A stretch of DNA of 64,000 bases, taken from UBA721 sp002705165. Its GTDB lineage: Bacteria > Planctomycetota > Planctomycetia > Pirellulales > Pirellulaceae. Below are positions 7,942 to 15,834 of this stretch, piece by piece. The notes below the pieces were generated by a model. The model did not search any database, was not told the DNA's origin, and saw nothing but the letters and a program-made list of their open reading frames with translations. Within the stretch, counting starts at the first letter, position 1; each line of letters starts with the position of its first letter. The DNA lies in assembly GCA_045565995.1 (NCBI GenBank), contig JBJLEF010000001.1, forward strand, positions 2,108,001 to 2,172,000, read 5' to 3'. A program made the translations under genes and the position numbers.

Positions 7942-9171
7942 ATGACAAGGCTAGAGGCGCCGCTGCCACGAAAGATGTTTCGCATTCCGGGGATTGTTTC
8001 TGCCGCCAGGAAATTGCTCAGGCAATCATTTTCCAATCAGGAAGAAGTGGGGGTTACCCTCCGTGATTGCGATGGATCCCATTTTATGGGGGACCAGCAG
8101 TCCACTCTCCAGTTCACGATTGAGATTCAATCCAAACTGTTTTATCAGCGTTTACTCCGTCGAGGAGACTTGGGTGTTGCGGAGTCCTACATTGCAGGAG
8201 AGTGGAGTTGCTCCGATTTAAGTGGACTCTTTAAGGCATTGCTTGGGCAGACCCGGAGTTTGAAAAAGCTGCTTCGAAAGTATTCGTGGTTGGGGAATTT
8301 ACGCTCCCGCTTTCTGCATTCCCGCCGGCACAATTCGGTAGCAAATAGTCGCAATAATATTAGCAAACATTACGATCTTGGGAATGACTTCTACAAATTG
8401 TTTCTCGATGAGACGTTGTGTTACAGTTCCGGGATCTTTAATCGTTCTGATATGACGATGCGTGATGCCTCTCTTGAAAAGATGAAGGCAGCTTGTGATT
8501 CTTTGGAGCTAACAGCAGGTGACCATTTGCTTGAGATTGGTACGGGGTGGGGGGCTTTGGCGATTTATGCTGCCGAAAACTACGGTTGTCGTGTGACGAC
8601 GACGACGATTTCTAAAGAGCAGTTTGATTTTGCTAAACAAAGGGTGCTCGAAAGTGGGGTGGGGAATTTGGTGGAGGTATTGGATCAGGATTACCGTGAA
8701 TTGCCGGGAAGCTATGACAAGCTTGTTTCGGTGGAAATGATTGAAGCCGTGGGAGATGAGTATTTGGACGTGTTTTTTAGGAAATGTAAGGCACTCCTGA
8801 GGCCGGGAGGGAAAATGCTTCTGCAATCGATTCTGATGAATGATGATGACTATGAAGATTATCTGGAATCGGTGGATTTTATACGGTTTTACATATTCCC
8901 CGGCGGTTGTTTACCGTCCCTGAAAAGAATTGATGCCATAAATACAGAAGAGGAACTTTTCGAACGCCTTCACTTACTTGATATGACACCCAGTTACGTA
9001 CAAACATTAGGATTTTGGCTAAAGGGTTTTAGAGCTAAATCAGAAGAGTGCGAAAAATTGGGTTACGATGCAAGTTTTCAGCGGTTGTGGGAGTATTACC
9101 TTGAGTATTGTAAGGCCGGCTTTAGCAGTCAGCACGTCAGTGTTGCTCAGTTGTTGTTTGAGAGGTCATAG
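7942..9171 (+). CDS. Cyclopropane-fatty-acyl-phospholipid synthase family methyltransferase
   Basis: A SAM-dependent enzyme of the CFA synthase/mycolic acid methyltransferase family, 409 residues. SKHYDLGNDFYKLFLDETL is the family entry motif, LLEIGTGWGALAIYA binds SAM, and YIFPGGCLPSL is conserved near the C terminus. Two positions that bind the catalytic bicarbonate in E. coli Cfa appear changed: the YSC motif (Cys139) reads YSS here, and the LHTI motif (His266) reads LQSI (Gln295). The conserved acid (Glu267) remains. I infer methyl transfer to an unsaturated acyl chain that may not end in a cyclopropane ring, as in furan-fatty-acid pathways. The stop abuts the next ATG directly. Confidence 0.9.
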   Translation: MTRLEAPLPRKMFRIPGIVSAARKLLRQSFSNQEEVGVTLRDCDGSHFMGDQQSTLQFTIEIQSKLFYQRLLRRGDLGVAESYIAGEWSCSDLSGLFKALLGQTRSLKKLLRKYSWLGNLRSRFLHSRRHNSVANSRNNISKHYDLGNDFYKLFLDETLCYSSGIFNRSDMTMRDASLEKMKAACDSLELTAGDHLLEIGTGWGALAIYAAENYGCRVTTTTISKEQFDFAKQRVLESGVGNLVEVLDQDYRELPGSYDKLVSVEMIEAVGDEYLDVFFRKCKALLRPGGKMLLQSILMNDDDYEDYLESVDFIRFYIFPGGCLPSLKRIDAINTEEELFERLHLLDMTPSYVQTLGFWLKGFRAKSEECEKLGYDASFQRLWEYYLEYCKAGFSSQHVSVAQLLFERS

Positions 9172-9951
9172 ATGGATTTGCTCATCGCAACCGCCGCTTC
9201 TTTTTTGTTGGTAATCGTCGTCTTTCTCTTATTAGAGAATACGTCACACACCAGCATTATTGATTTTGTTTGGTGCTTCGGAGTTACCGGTGCAAGTGTT
9301 TTTTATGCAATTTACCCAGACGCTGAAATTACGAATCTGGGCTGGCATCTTATCGCACTTCAATTGCTTTGGTTTACTCGGCTTGGAGGTATGATTATTT
9401 ATCGGACCTTGGCTCTGGAAAAAGAAGACGGTAGGTATCGTCGACTGAGAGAGAGTTGGGGAGATCGATATCGTCAAAAACTGTTCAGATTTTACATGTT
9501 TCAAGGTGTCGGAATTATTTTGTTTTCCCTGCCTGTCTGGTCGGCATTGGCCCTGCAGACGGAGATAACGAAGTTCGGGATTGTGGGGGAAACTTTATGT
9601 CTGATTGGAACGATTGGGGCATTTGCTGCTGACTGGACACTGACGAAATTTCGGAAGGCATCAGGCAATTCCGGTCAGGTTTGCAAGGCAGGTCTCTGGC
9701 GTTATTCCAGACACCCTAACTTCTTTTTTGAATGGCTGTATTGGTTGGGACTAGCATTTCTTGGAGTCAATGGAGTGAATTCACTTTGGGTATTTGTTTT
9801 TCCAGTCATGGTTCTGATTTTTCTTCTTTTTATTACGGGCGTTCCTACCGTGGAAGCACAGGCATTAAGGTCCCGGAAAGAAGCTTACCGTAAATACCAA
9901 CAGACGACTTCCGTGTTTATTCCTTGGTTTCCCAAAAATATTGCGGAGTAG
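9172..9951 (+). CDS. DUF1295 membrane protein (steroid 5-alpha-reductase-like)
   Basis: This 259-residue integral membrane protein has about six or seven hydrophobic segments. The C-terminal motif GLWRYSRHPNFFFEWLYWLG is the signature of DUF1295 proteins (COG3752) and of the isoprenylcysteine methyltransferase/steroid reductase superfamily. It lies between two CFA-like methyltransferase genes, starting at the base after the first one stops and ending 5 bp before the second. The context suggests reduction or methylation of a membrane lipid; the substrate is not deducible. Confidence 0.88.
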   Translation: MDLLIATAASFLLVIVVFLLLENTSHTSIIDFVWCFGVTGASVFYAIYPDAEITNLGWHLIALQLLWFTRLGGMIIYRTLALEKEDGRYRRLRESWGDRYRQKLFRFYMFQGVGIILFSLPVWSALALQTEITKFGIVGETLCLIGTIGAFAADWTLTKFRKASGNSGQVCKAGLWRYSRHPNFFFEWLYWLGLAFLGVNGVNSLWVFVFPVMVLIFLLFITGVPTVEAQALRSRKEAYRKYQQTTSVFIPWFPKNIAE

Positions 9952-9956
9952 GAAAA

Positions 9957-10982
9957 ATGGTTTTTAATCAGTTCAAGTTAAGGCTCGCGGAACAGGGTTT
10001 TATCCCGGATAGAATTTTACGCTGGGGGATGCAGCGACTTTGCCAGCAGCGTCTTGTTCAGGAAAGATTAAAGAGTCAGTCTGGAATTGGTCGGGATGAA
10101 AGTCTGGAAATAGCCGTCGAAACGACGGCTGCTAATGAGCAACACTATGAGGTTCCCGCCAAGTTCTATGAAATGGTGCTCGGGATAAATCGGAAGTACA
10201 GTTGTTGTTGGTGGGACGCTCACACAGAGAATTTGGACGATGCCGAAGAGTTGGCGTTGGCCAGAACCGTCGCTAATGCAGGAATTCAGGATGGAATGAA
10301 AATCCTCGATTTGGGATGCGGGTGGGGTTCTCTCACGGTCTGGCTCGCGGAGAGATTTCCCGACGTTGAGATTACCGCCCTATCTAATTCGAATTCTCAG
10401 CGGGAATATATTGACCACCGATTGCAGGAGAAAGGACTTGGAAAGCGAGTGAACTTGATCACGGAGGATATCAACGCCTTTGAGCCTGAAAAACAATTTG
10501 ATCGGATCATTTCCGTTGAGATGATGGAACATGTCAGAAATCATTCACGTCTTTTCGCGAACCTTTCCAATTGGCTTGCCTCGGATGGCCAAGTCTTAAC
10601 GCATGTTTTTGCGCACCATCACTTAAGTTATGATTTTGAGACCAAGGGGACTAATGATTGGATGGGCCGCTATTTTTTTACGGGAGGAATGATGCCAAAT
10701 CATTCAACCTTGCCCAATGCAGCGACAGGGTTTCAACTCCAGAAGCAGGATGTATGGTCCGGCACGCATTATGAAAAAACGTCACTAGCCTGGTTGGAGA
10801 ATATGGACGCGAATAAAGTCAGTATTCTGGAAGTCTTTCAACAGTGCTATCAGAAAGATGCCAGACTCTGGTGGAACCGTTGGCGAATGTTTTTCCTAGC
10901 GGTGGCTGAACTCTTTGGATTTTCCGAAGGGCAGGAGTGGGGGGTTATCCAGCAAAGGTTTGGGAAGAAAGTCGTTCGATAA
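9957..10982 (+). CDS. Second CFA-synthase-like SAM methyltransferase
   Basis: This is the last gene of the lipid operon, 341 residues, starting at an ATG preceded by GGAG. The motif NEQHYEVPAKFYEMVLG is a divergent form of the HYDxGNDFY region, and ILDLGCGWGSLTVWLAERFP is a strong SAM site. SVEMMEHVRNHS carries the conserved acid region. It is only distantly related to the gene at 7942 and resembles the plant and bacterial tetrahydroisoquinoline/CFA-like methyltransferases of COG2230. Its presence beside a first CFA-like enzyme suggests two successive methylations or different acyl substrates. It converges on the litR-like regulator. Confidence 0.85.
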   Translation: MVFNQFKLRLAEQGFIPDRILRWGMQRLCQQRLVQERLKSQSGIGRDESLEIAVETTAANEQHYEVPAKFYEMVLGINRKYSCCWWDAHTENLDDAEELALARTVANAGIQDGMKILDLGCGWGSLTVWLAERFPDVEITALSNSNSQREYIDHRLQEKGLGKRVNLITEDINAFEPEKQFDRIISVEMMEHVRNHSRLFANLSNWLASDGQVLTHVFAHHHLSYDFETKGTNDWMGRYFFTGGMMPNHSTLPNAATGFQLQKQDVWSGTHYEKTSLAWLENMDANKVSILEVFQQCYQKDARLWWNRWRMFFLAVAELFGFSEGQEWGVIQQRFGKKVVR

Positions 10983-11006
10983 AAAATCGGGAGTCACTTT
11001 ATTGTT

Positions 11007-11022
11007 GTTCTCTGGCGAGAAC
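11007..11022. terminator. Short hairpin between convergent genes
   Basis: GTTCTC-TGGC-GAGAAC forms a 6-bp stem with a 4-nt loop between the end of the lipid operon and the end of the opposing MerR gene. It is followed by TATTCTTCTT. A terminator role is plausible. Confidence 0.35.
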
Positions 11023-11034
11023 TATTCTTCTTCC

Positions 11035-11889
11035 CTAACTCATTATTTTCAGGAAGTTGGCCAAATCGGTCATACTGTCACAGCATGTAGTGTAAGAGAT
11101 GCCTGACTTGATATCGGTTGTTAATCCTCGACCTCCAAGCACTAAATGGATTCCCTGAGCCGATAGGATATCCCAGAGTTGGTTAACTTCAGCTATGAAG
11201 TAATTGTTTTCCGGGATATAAGAGACGCTCAGCCAAACCCACTTCGGAGAGTATTTTTCAGCTGCTTCCAGAATGGTGGATGCTGGAAGATTGGCCCCCA
11301 AAGATTTTGTTCTAAATCCTTGCTGCCGGCCAATCAGAGATACCATTTGTGTCGGGATTTCGTAGAAATCTCCGGTAAGTGTGCCACCGATTGCCAGGGG
11401 AGCTGTTGCAGGAGAAGGAATGCTATCCTCCAAACCGTTTAGTAGCTTTGTGCAAATCAGGCAAGCAGAACGCTCCTGATAAATTGCGACTTCACCGCAC
11501 CCCCATTTTGTACCGATTTCAACAAAAGCCGGTAAAAGCACCTGATCAAAAATTGTCTCGAGAGGCGTATCTTGCAGATATAAATCTAGTATGATTCGTC
11601 TGCAGTTTGCTTCTTCTCCATCAATTAGAGCTGCCGTTAATAGCTCAGAAGCGTCGGAAAATTCTACGGAATTCTTACCTAGATTAGTGGGAAGCCCAAT
11701 CGATCTAGGATCTACCAAGCCATGATTTGATCTCCGTATGAAATCGAGAGCTTCAGCAACTTTGATTTTCCGATGACCACCAGGCGTGTACGTCGCTTGA
11801 AGTTGCGAATCATCGCACCAACGTTTCACGGAGGACTCACTCACCCCGATAGCTTTGGCCAATTGCTTTGGAGACACTAAAGTTTTCAA
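11035..11889 (-). CDS. CarH/LitR-like MerR regulator with a degenerate B12-binding domain
   Basis: The 284-residue protein has an N-terminal MerR winged helix (residues 1-50, LVSPKQLAKAIGVSESSVKRWC) and a C-terminal helical bundle plus Rossmann-like domain of the cobalamin-binding type (residues about 75-284, with SLGANLP, LSVS and LVLGGRGL). In CarH the photoreceptor needs W-x9-E-H and a histidine in a DxHxxG-like motif. Here Trp129-x9-Glu139 is followed by Arg140, and the second motif reads D174-F-Y176-E-I-P179, so both cobalt-coordinating histidines are missing. It therefore probably does not bind adenosylcobalamin in the CarH way. The start is a TTG preceded by AAGGA. It faces a sigma gene across a region containing 18-bp direct repeats, probably its operators. 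Confidence 0.9.
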   Translation of the reverse strand: MKTLVSPKQLAKAIGVSESSVKRWCDDSQLQATYTPGGHRKIKVAEALDFIRRSNHGLVDPRSIGLPTNLGKNSVEFSDASELLTAALIDGEEANCRRIILDLYLQDTPLETIFDQVLLPAFVEIGTKWGCGEVAIYQERSACLICTKLLNGLEDSIPSPATAPLAIGGTLTGDFYEIPTQMVSLIGRQQGFRTKSLGANLPASTILEAAEKYSPKWVWLSVSYIPENNYFIAEVNQLWDILSAQGIHLVLGGRGLTTDIKSGISYTTCCDSMTDLANFLKIMS

Positions 11890-12000
11890 TTTACCGACAT
11901 CCTTTCTTCGAATAGCACCCCCACATTATTACAGAAGAGACAAAAATGAACGATATTATCTTTGAAAACGACCACATAAAACAATAAAAAACATCTTTCT

Positions 12001-12081
12001 GAACGTTTTGGACGTTTTTACGTTTGACTTAAGGCCGATAATCTGAATAATGGTTACTGAAGAGAACGTTTTGGACGTTTT
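12001..12081. repeat. 18-bp direct repeats, probable operators
   Basis: GAACGTTTTGGACGTTTT occurs exactly at 12001-12018 and again at 12064-12081, 63 bp apart (about six helical turns). Each copy contains two ACGTTTT units 9 bp apart, and a further ACGTTT follows the first copy at 12020. The third unit overlaps the -35 box of the sigma-gene promoter. CarH-type regulators bind tandem direct repeats over -35 regions, so these are the best candidate sites for the neighbouring MerR protein. The units are not identical to known CarH boxes. Confidence 0.75.
12024..12051 (+). promoter_or_regulatory. Promoter of the sigma-photolyase operon
   Basis: TTGACT (12024-12029) and AATAAT (12046-12051) are separated by 16 bp, a good housekeeping-type promoter. 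The -35 box is embedded in the ACGTTT repeats, so a repressor there would block polymerase. A second repeat copy lies downstream of the expected start site. Confidence 0.65.
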
Positions 12082-12112
12082 ATAAATTTCTTTTAGTTGT
12101 TTGGTGAGCGTT

Positions 12113-13027
12113 ATGGCTACATTAGTTAGAGAAAAGTTAGATTCCTCCGGAGCCGATCAGTGTTTTGATACTGGCGTCGGTATAAGTCATGATTTCTTGG
12201 ATCAGGCTGAAGGGCTGAGTCTCTCAGGTAATTGTGCTTCCGTCCCGCAGTTATCAGAGGTCATAGGGTTCTTTGTCACGCCTGAGATTGGTCTTGCTTA
12301 CTCATCTCCGGAAGCCATTGGATCGGCTCCTGCTCATATTCAGAGGTTGTGCGAGTATAAACTCCTGTCACCGGAAATGGAGCGGACCTATTTTGAACAA
12401 CTGGCTTACTGTCTCTATTATGGTGGAGAGCTTGCTGGCGAGTCTGGTATGGAGCGTGAGCTCGAAGCATTGAGTTCCCAGTATGTCACTTTGCTCGAAG
12501 TTTTGACACGCTCCAACACTCGCATGATTCTTTCAATCATTAAGCCCTTTGTCCGACAGGGCTGGGATTTTGATGAGCTTCTAAGTTTGGGTACAGAGTC
12601 GCTCCTGGAAAGCGTTCACAAGTTTGACGTATTTCTCGGGTATAGATTCTCTACGTATTTCCACACGGTTTTTAAGCGTAGAGTTTATCGCTACATGGAT
12701 ACGGAAAAGACTCGCAATCAAAGGTATGTCAGATATGAACATTTTGATTCTTGTGAGCAATCAAGTTCTTCACGAGTTGCAAGCCCCGATCTAGTGTGTA
12801 GTGCCTTAGATAACCTTCTGGGGTTTTTAGATGACAGGGAGAGCTACATCATCGAAAGGCGATTTGGGATTAATAGGCAGGTTAAGCTTTCATTGAAGCA
12901 ACTTGCCGATAGGATGGAGATTTCGAAAGAGCGTGTTAGACAACTTGAGCAGCGTGCTATCAAGAAGCTTAGTAAGCAAGCAGCCGCGATGAATTTGCAA
13001 GACGACATGCTATTTGCATTAGGGTAA
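12113..13027 (+). CDS. RNA polymerase sigma-70 family factor
   Basis: A 304-residue sigma factor when started at the ATG at 12113; TTG and GTG codons at 12101 and 12104 are alternatives. Region 2 is seen around residues 130-210 (SLGTESLLESVHKFDVFLGYRFSTYF), and region 4.2 ends in ISKERVRQLEQRAIKKLS, the hallmark of primary and group 2/3 factors. Only about 40 residues separate the two regions, so a full region 3 appears absent. The first 100 residues are unlike known domains. It is divergent from the CarH-like gene and heads an eight-gene operon. In some proteobacteria a light-induced sigma factor (LitS) is paired with LitR. By analogy this factor may relay the signal to the lipid operon and to hemH. 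Confidence 0.88.
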   Translation: MATLVREKLDSSGADQCFDTGVGISHDFLDQAEGLSLSGNCASVPQLSEVIGFFVTPEIGLAYSSPEAIGSAPAHIQRLCEYKLLSPEMERTYFEQLAYCLYYGGELAGESGMERELEALSSQYVTLLEVLTRSNTRMILSIIKPFVRQGWDFDELLSLGTESLLESVHKFDVFLGYRFSTYFHTVFKRRVYRYMDTEKTRNQRYVRYEHFDSCEQSSSSRVASPDLVCSALDNLLGFLDDRESYIIERRFGINRQVKLSLKQLADRMEISKERVRQLEQRAIKKLSKQAAAMNLQDDMLFALG

Positions 13028-13033
13028 GCGGAT

Positions 13034-14440
13034 ATGGAAAAGCACTTTAAAATTGCGTCTCAATTCAGTTGTCCCCAGACGTACCTATTCAATTGGCACG
13101 AGCAAGCCGGAGCATTTCAAAGGTTGATTCCACCGTGGAAATCGGTCAGAGTCATTGATTCTGATTATCGGATCACCAATGGCAGTCGGACCGTCTTTTC
13201 AATTGGCATCGGCCTAGTCAGTGCCAAATGGGAGGCGATCCATCAGGGGTACCAGTATCCTGAGCGATTTATAGACGTTCAAAAGTCGGGGCCTTTTAAG
13301 TCATGGGAGCATCAGCATCTATTTTCCGAGAGTCCGGAAGGAAGTCTTCTAACCGATGATGTTACCTACAAACTTCCAGCCGGAATGGTAGGGGAGTGGC
13401 TCTTGTCCAGGAAGATCGAGGATGATATCGAGCAGATGTTTAAATTTCGTCACCACAGAACGAGGAATGATTTGTCTCGTCTGGCAGATTTTTCAGGACA
13501 GAGTATGAAAATTGCAATATCTGGTTGCTCCGGTTTAATTGGGAGTGAGTTAAGGGCATTTTTATTAGGCGGGGGGCACGAAGTAATTCGAATCTCCCGG
13601 AATCCAACGGATGATCCTGGTGAAGCTTATTGGGACTCAGTGAAAGGTGAGTTGGATACCACAAACTTGGAGGGTTTGGACGCCTTTATTCATCTGGCGG
13701 GGGAGAACATTGCTGGTAAACGGTGGACGACTAACCAAAAGTTGCGTTTGTATAACAGTAGGGTGGATGGCACTCGAAAGATCGCTGAAGCACTTGCAAA
13801 ATGTGCAGAGCCTCCCAAGGCGTTCATTTGTGCTTCTGCCACCGGTATTTATGGAGACACCGGCGACCAATGGGTGGAGGAAGCAAGTGTAGGCAGCCCC
13901 GATTCATTCCTGGCTTCTATTTGTAGGGATTGGGAGGGGGCTTGTGAGCCTTTGAAATCCTGTTCCAGGGTTGTTCACTCTCGATTTGGGATTGTCATTT
14001 CTCCCAAAGGAGGGGCTCTGAAAAACATGCTTCTGCCGTTCAAGCTGGGGCTTGGTGGAAAGGTTGGTAATGGAAGACAGTATTGGAGTTGGATCTCGCT
14101 GGATGATGCTGTTTATTCCCTTGCGAGGCTCATTAGGGACGAGAGCTTTGTCGGTCCGGTGAATATCGTATCGCCTCAAGTTCTAACCAACTTAGAGTTT
14201 ACTAAAATACTTGGGCGCGTCCTGGGGCGTCCCACTCTGTTTCCTATTCCGGCCTTGATGGCTCGTGCCGCATTCGGAGAAATGGCCGAAGCTTTGCTTC
14301 TTTGTAGCTGTCGGGTAAAGCCATTGAAACTTCAACAGGGAAAGTTTGAGTTCGCTTACCCTGAACTAGAGGGAGTTTTGAGTGATTATTTAGGGAAAAA
14401 TAAAACCGTTAGCAAAGTTGCAACGGGAGTATCTCAATGA
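13034..14440 (+). CDS. TIGR01777 family: SRPBCC domain fused to NAD-dependent epimerase
   Basis: This 468-residue protein has two parts. Residues about 1-155 form an SRPBCC/START-type ligand-binding domain (FNWHEQAGAFQRLIPPW). From residue 157 it is a short-chain epimerase of the TIGR01777 family, with the nucleotide motif ISGCSGLIGSELRAFL, then LAGENIAGKRW and CASATGIYGDTGDQ. Single-domain versions are widespread (YfcH/SulA-like), and the fused form is frequent in light-regulated clusters. The substrate is unknown; a hydrophobic or lipid-like ligand is suggested by the START-like domain. It follows the sigma gene by 6 bp and overlaps the next gene by 4 bp. Confidence 0.9.
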   Translation: MEKHFKIASQFSCPQTYLFNWHEQAGAFQRLIPPWKSVRVIDSDYRITNGSRTVFSIGIGLVSAKWEAIHQGYQYPERFIDVQKSGPFKSWEHQHLFSESPEGSLLTDDVTYKLPAGMVGEWLLSRKIEDDIEQMFKFRHHRTRNDLSRLADFSGQSMKIAISGCSGLIGSELRAFLLGGGHEVIRISRNPTDDPGEAYWDSVKGELDTTNLEGLDAFIHLAGENIAGKRWTTNQKLRLYNSRVDGTRKIAEALAKCAEPPKAFICASATGIYGDTGDQWVEEASVGSPDSFLASICRDWEGACEPLKSCSRVVHSRFGIVISPKGGALKNMLLPFKLGLGGKVGNGRQYWSWISLDDAVYSLARLIRDESFVGPVNIVSPQVLTNLEFTKILGRVLGRPTLFPIPALMARAAFGEMAEALLLCSCRVKPLKLQQGKFEFAYPELEGVLSDYLGKNKTVSKVATGVSQ

Positions 14441-14868
14441 GTTGGTGGGAGATACTGCACTTAATTAGTACGGCCTTCATGGTGGGGGTAATTTGGTACG
14501 TACAGCTTGTTCACTATCCTATGTTTGATGAATACGATAAGGAACGGTTCAGCAAAATTCATAATCGTCATCAGGTATTAACTACCTTTGTTGTTGGTCC
14601 CATGATGTTAATGGAAGTTGTCTCCGGCTGTTTGCTTTTTGACGCGGAGCTTTTTTTAGCTCAGCCTCTATGGCTCGTTTCGGCATTTCTTTTGCTCGGT
14701 GTCTGGGTGTCGACGGGATTTTTGCAGATGCCATGTCATTTTAAATTAGAGAGGCGTTATTCTGCCCGGGGACTTAAATTTTTAGTTCGTTCGAATTGGC
14801 TTCGTACACTTGCGTGGACTTCTCGACTTGTTTGTTTGGCGATCATTTTCCAAGGGAGGGCACTATGA
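14437..14868 (+). CDS. Four-helix membrane protein of unknown function
   Basis: A 143-residue integral membrane protein with about four hydrophobic segments (near residues 5-25, 45-68, 75-97 and 120-140). The start overlaps the preceding stop (ATGA) and the end overlaps the next start in the same way, so translation is coupled on both sides. A conserved-looking stretch WYVQLVHYPMFDEYDKERF lies between helices 1 and 2, with a histidine and acidic residues that could bind a cofactor. I do not recognise a named family. Its position in the photolyase operon suggests a membrane role in the same response. Confidence 0.8.
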   Translation: MSWWEILHLISTAFMVGVIWYVQLVHYPMFDEYDKERFSKIHNRHQVLTTFVVGPMMLMEVVSGCLLFDAELFLAQPLWLVSAFLLLGVWVSTGFLQMPCHFKLERRYSARGLKFLVRSNWLRTLAWTSRLVCLAIIFQGRAL

Positions 14869-15830
14869 TAGCATTGTCCGAAAAGCCACGTATTATTGTT
14901 TCGGCATGTCTTCTGGGGAATCTTGTTAGATTCAATGGACAGCATAGTCGTGACAGGTTCGTAGATAGTCTGAGTGAATTCTTTGAACTTGATACGACTT
15001 GTCCGGAAGTTGAGGCCGGGATGGGGATTCCCAGAGAGCCTATCCGAATTGTGCAAAATGGGACTGCTAGGGTTGTAGGAGTGCAAACTTCAAAAGATTA
15101 CACGGACTTACTTGAAGACTTTTCGTCTCGCAAAATAAGTGCCTTCCGTCGGCAGGCGATTGATGGTTTTATTATGAAACAGAAATCTCCATCCTGCGGT
15201 CTTTTCTCGGTGAAAAACTATCTACCGAATGGTCATCCACAGGGTAGACGCGCTGGCATCTTTGGTGAGCATTTGATGGCGAGTTTCCAGAATCAACCGA
15301 TTGAAGAGGAGGGTAGGCTTAATGATCCCCTGCTTCGTGAATCATTTCTCATGCGTGTTTATGCACATCACCGCTTAAGGAGCTTCTTTAGGAGTGAGCC
15401 GAATGCAGGAGAGATTGTTGAGTTTCACTCGAAAGAGAAACTCTTGTTGTTAGCCCATTGTCAAAAAATGTACCGTCATTTGGGACAGATGGTGAGCAAT
15501 CCGAAGGGATATAAAGCCGCCGACTTCAAAGAAGAGTATGTACGATGTTTCATGGAGGCCTTACGCAGCAAGTACTCTCATAAAAGCTATATTAATGTTA
15601 TCCAGCATTGTTTCGGATATGTGAAATCAGACGTTACTCCAGATACGAAGCGGCATTTTATGAAAGTGTTGAGTGAGTACTCCCAGCAAATGATTCCACT
15701 CAGCTCGATTTTGGGAGTTCTGGAGTCGTTGATCGAGCAGTATCAGGTTGAGTATCTTAAACAACAGACTTTTTTCTCGCCTTATCCTCGAGAATTAAAG
15801 CTTCGCAATTTTACTATGGGGGCAACGTAG
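14865..15830 (+). CDS. DUF523-DUF1722 protein (YbgA-like)
   Basis: This 321-residue fusion begins with a DUF523 domain (PRIIVSACLLGNLVRFNGQHSRD, then TTCPEVEAGMGIPREPIR and KQKSPSCGLFS). It ends in a DUF1722 (YbgA) domain from about residue 185 (FHSKEKLLLLAHCQKMYRHLG...). The conserved cysteines in SACLLG, TTCPE and SPSCG suggest metal or Fe-S binding in DUF523. In enterobacteria YbgA is encoded next to the photolyase PhrB, and here too a photolyase follows two genes later. The function is not established to my knowledge. The ATG at 14865 has a GGGAGGG ribosome-binding site and overlaps the previous stop by 4 bp. Confidence 0.92.
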   Translation: MIALSEKPRIIVSACLLGNLVRFNGQHSRDRFVDSLSEFFELDTTCPEVEAGMGIPREPIRIVQNGTARVVGVQTSKDYTDLLEDFSSRKISAFRRQAIDGFIMKQKSPSCGLFSVKNYLPNGHPQGRRAGIFGEHLMASFQNQPIEEEGRLNDPLLRESFLMRVYAHHRLRSFFRSEPNAGEIVEFHSKEKLLLLAHCQKMYRHLGQMVSNPKGYKAADFKEEYVRCFMEALRSKYSHKSYINVIQHCFGYVKSDVTPDTKRHFMKVLSEYSQQMIPLSSILGVLESLIEQYQVEYLKQQTFFSPYPRELKLRNFTMGAT

Positions 15831-15834
15831 CAAG

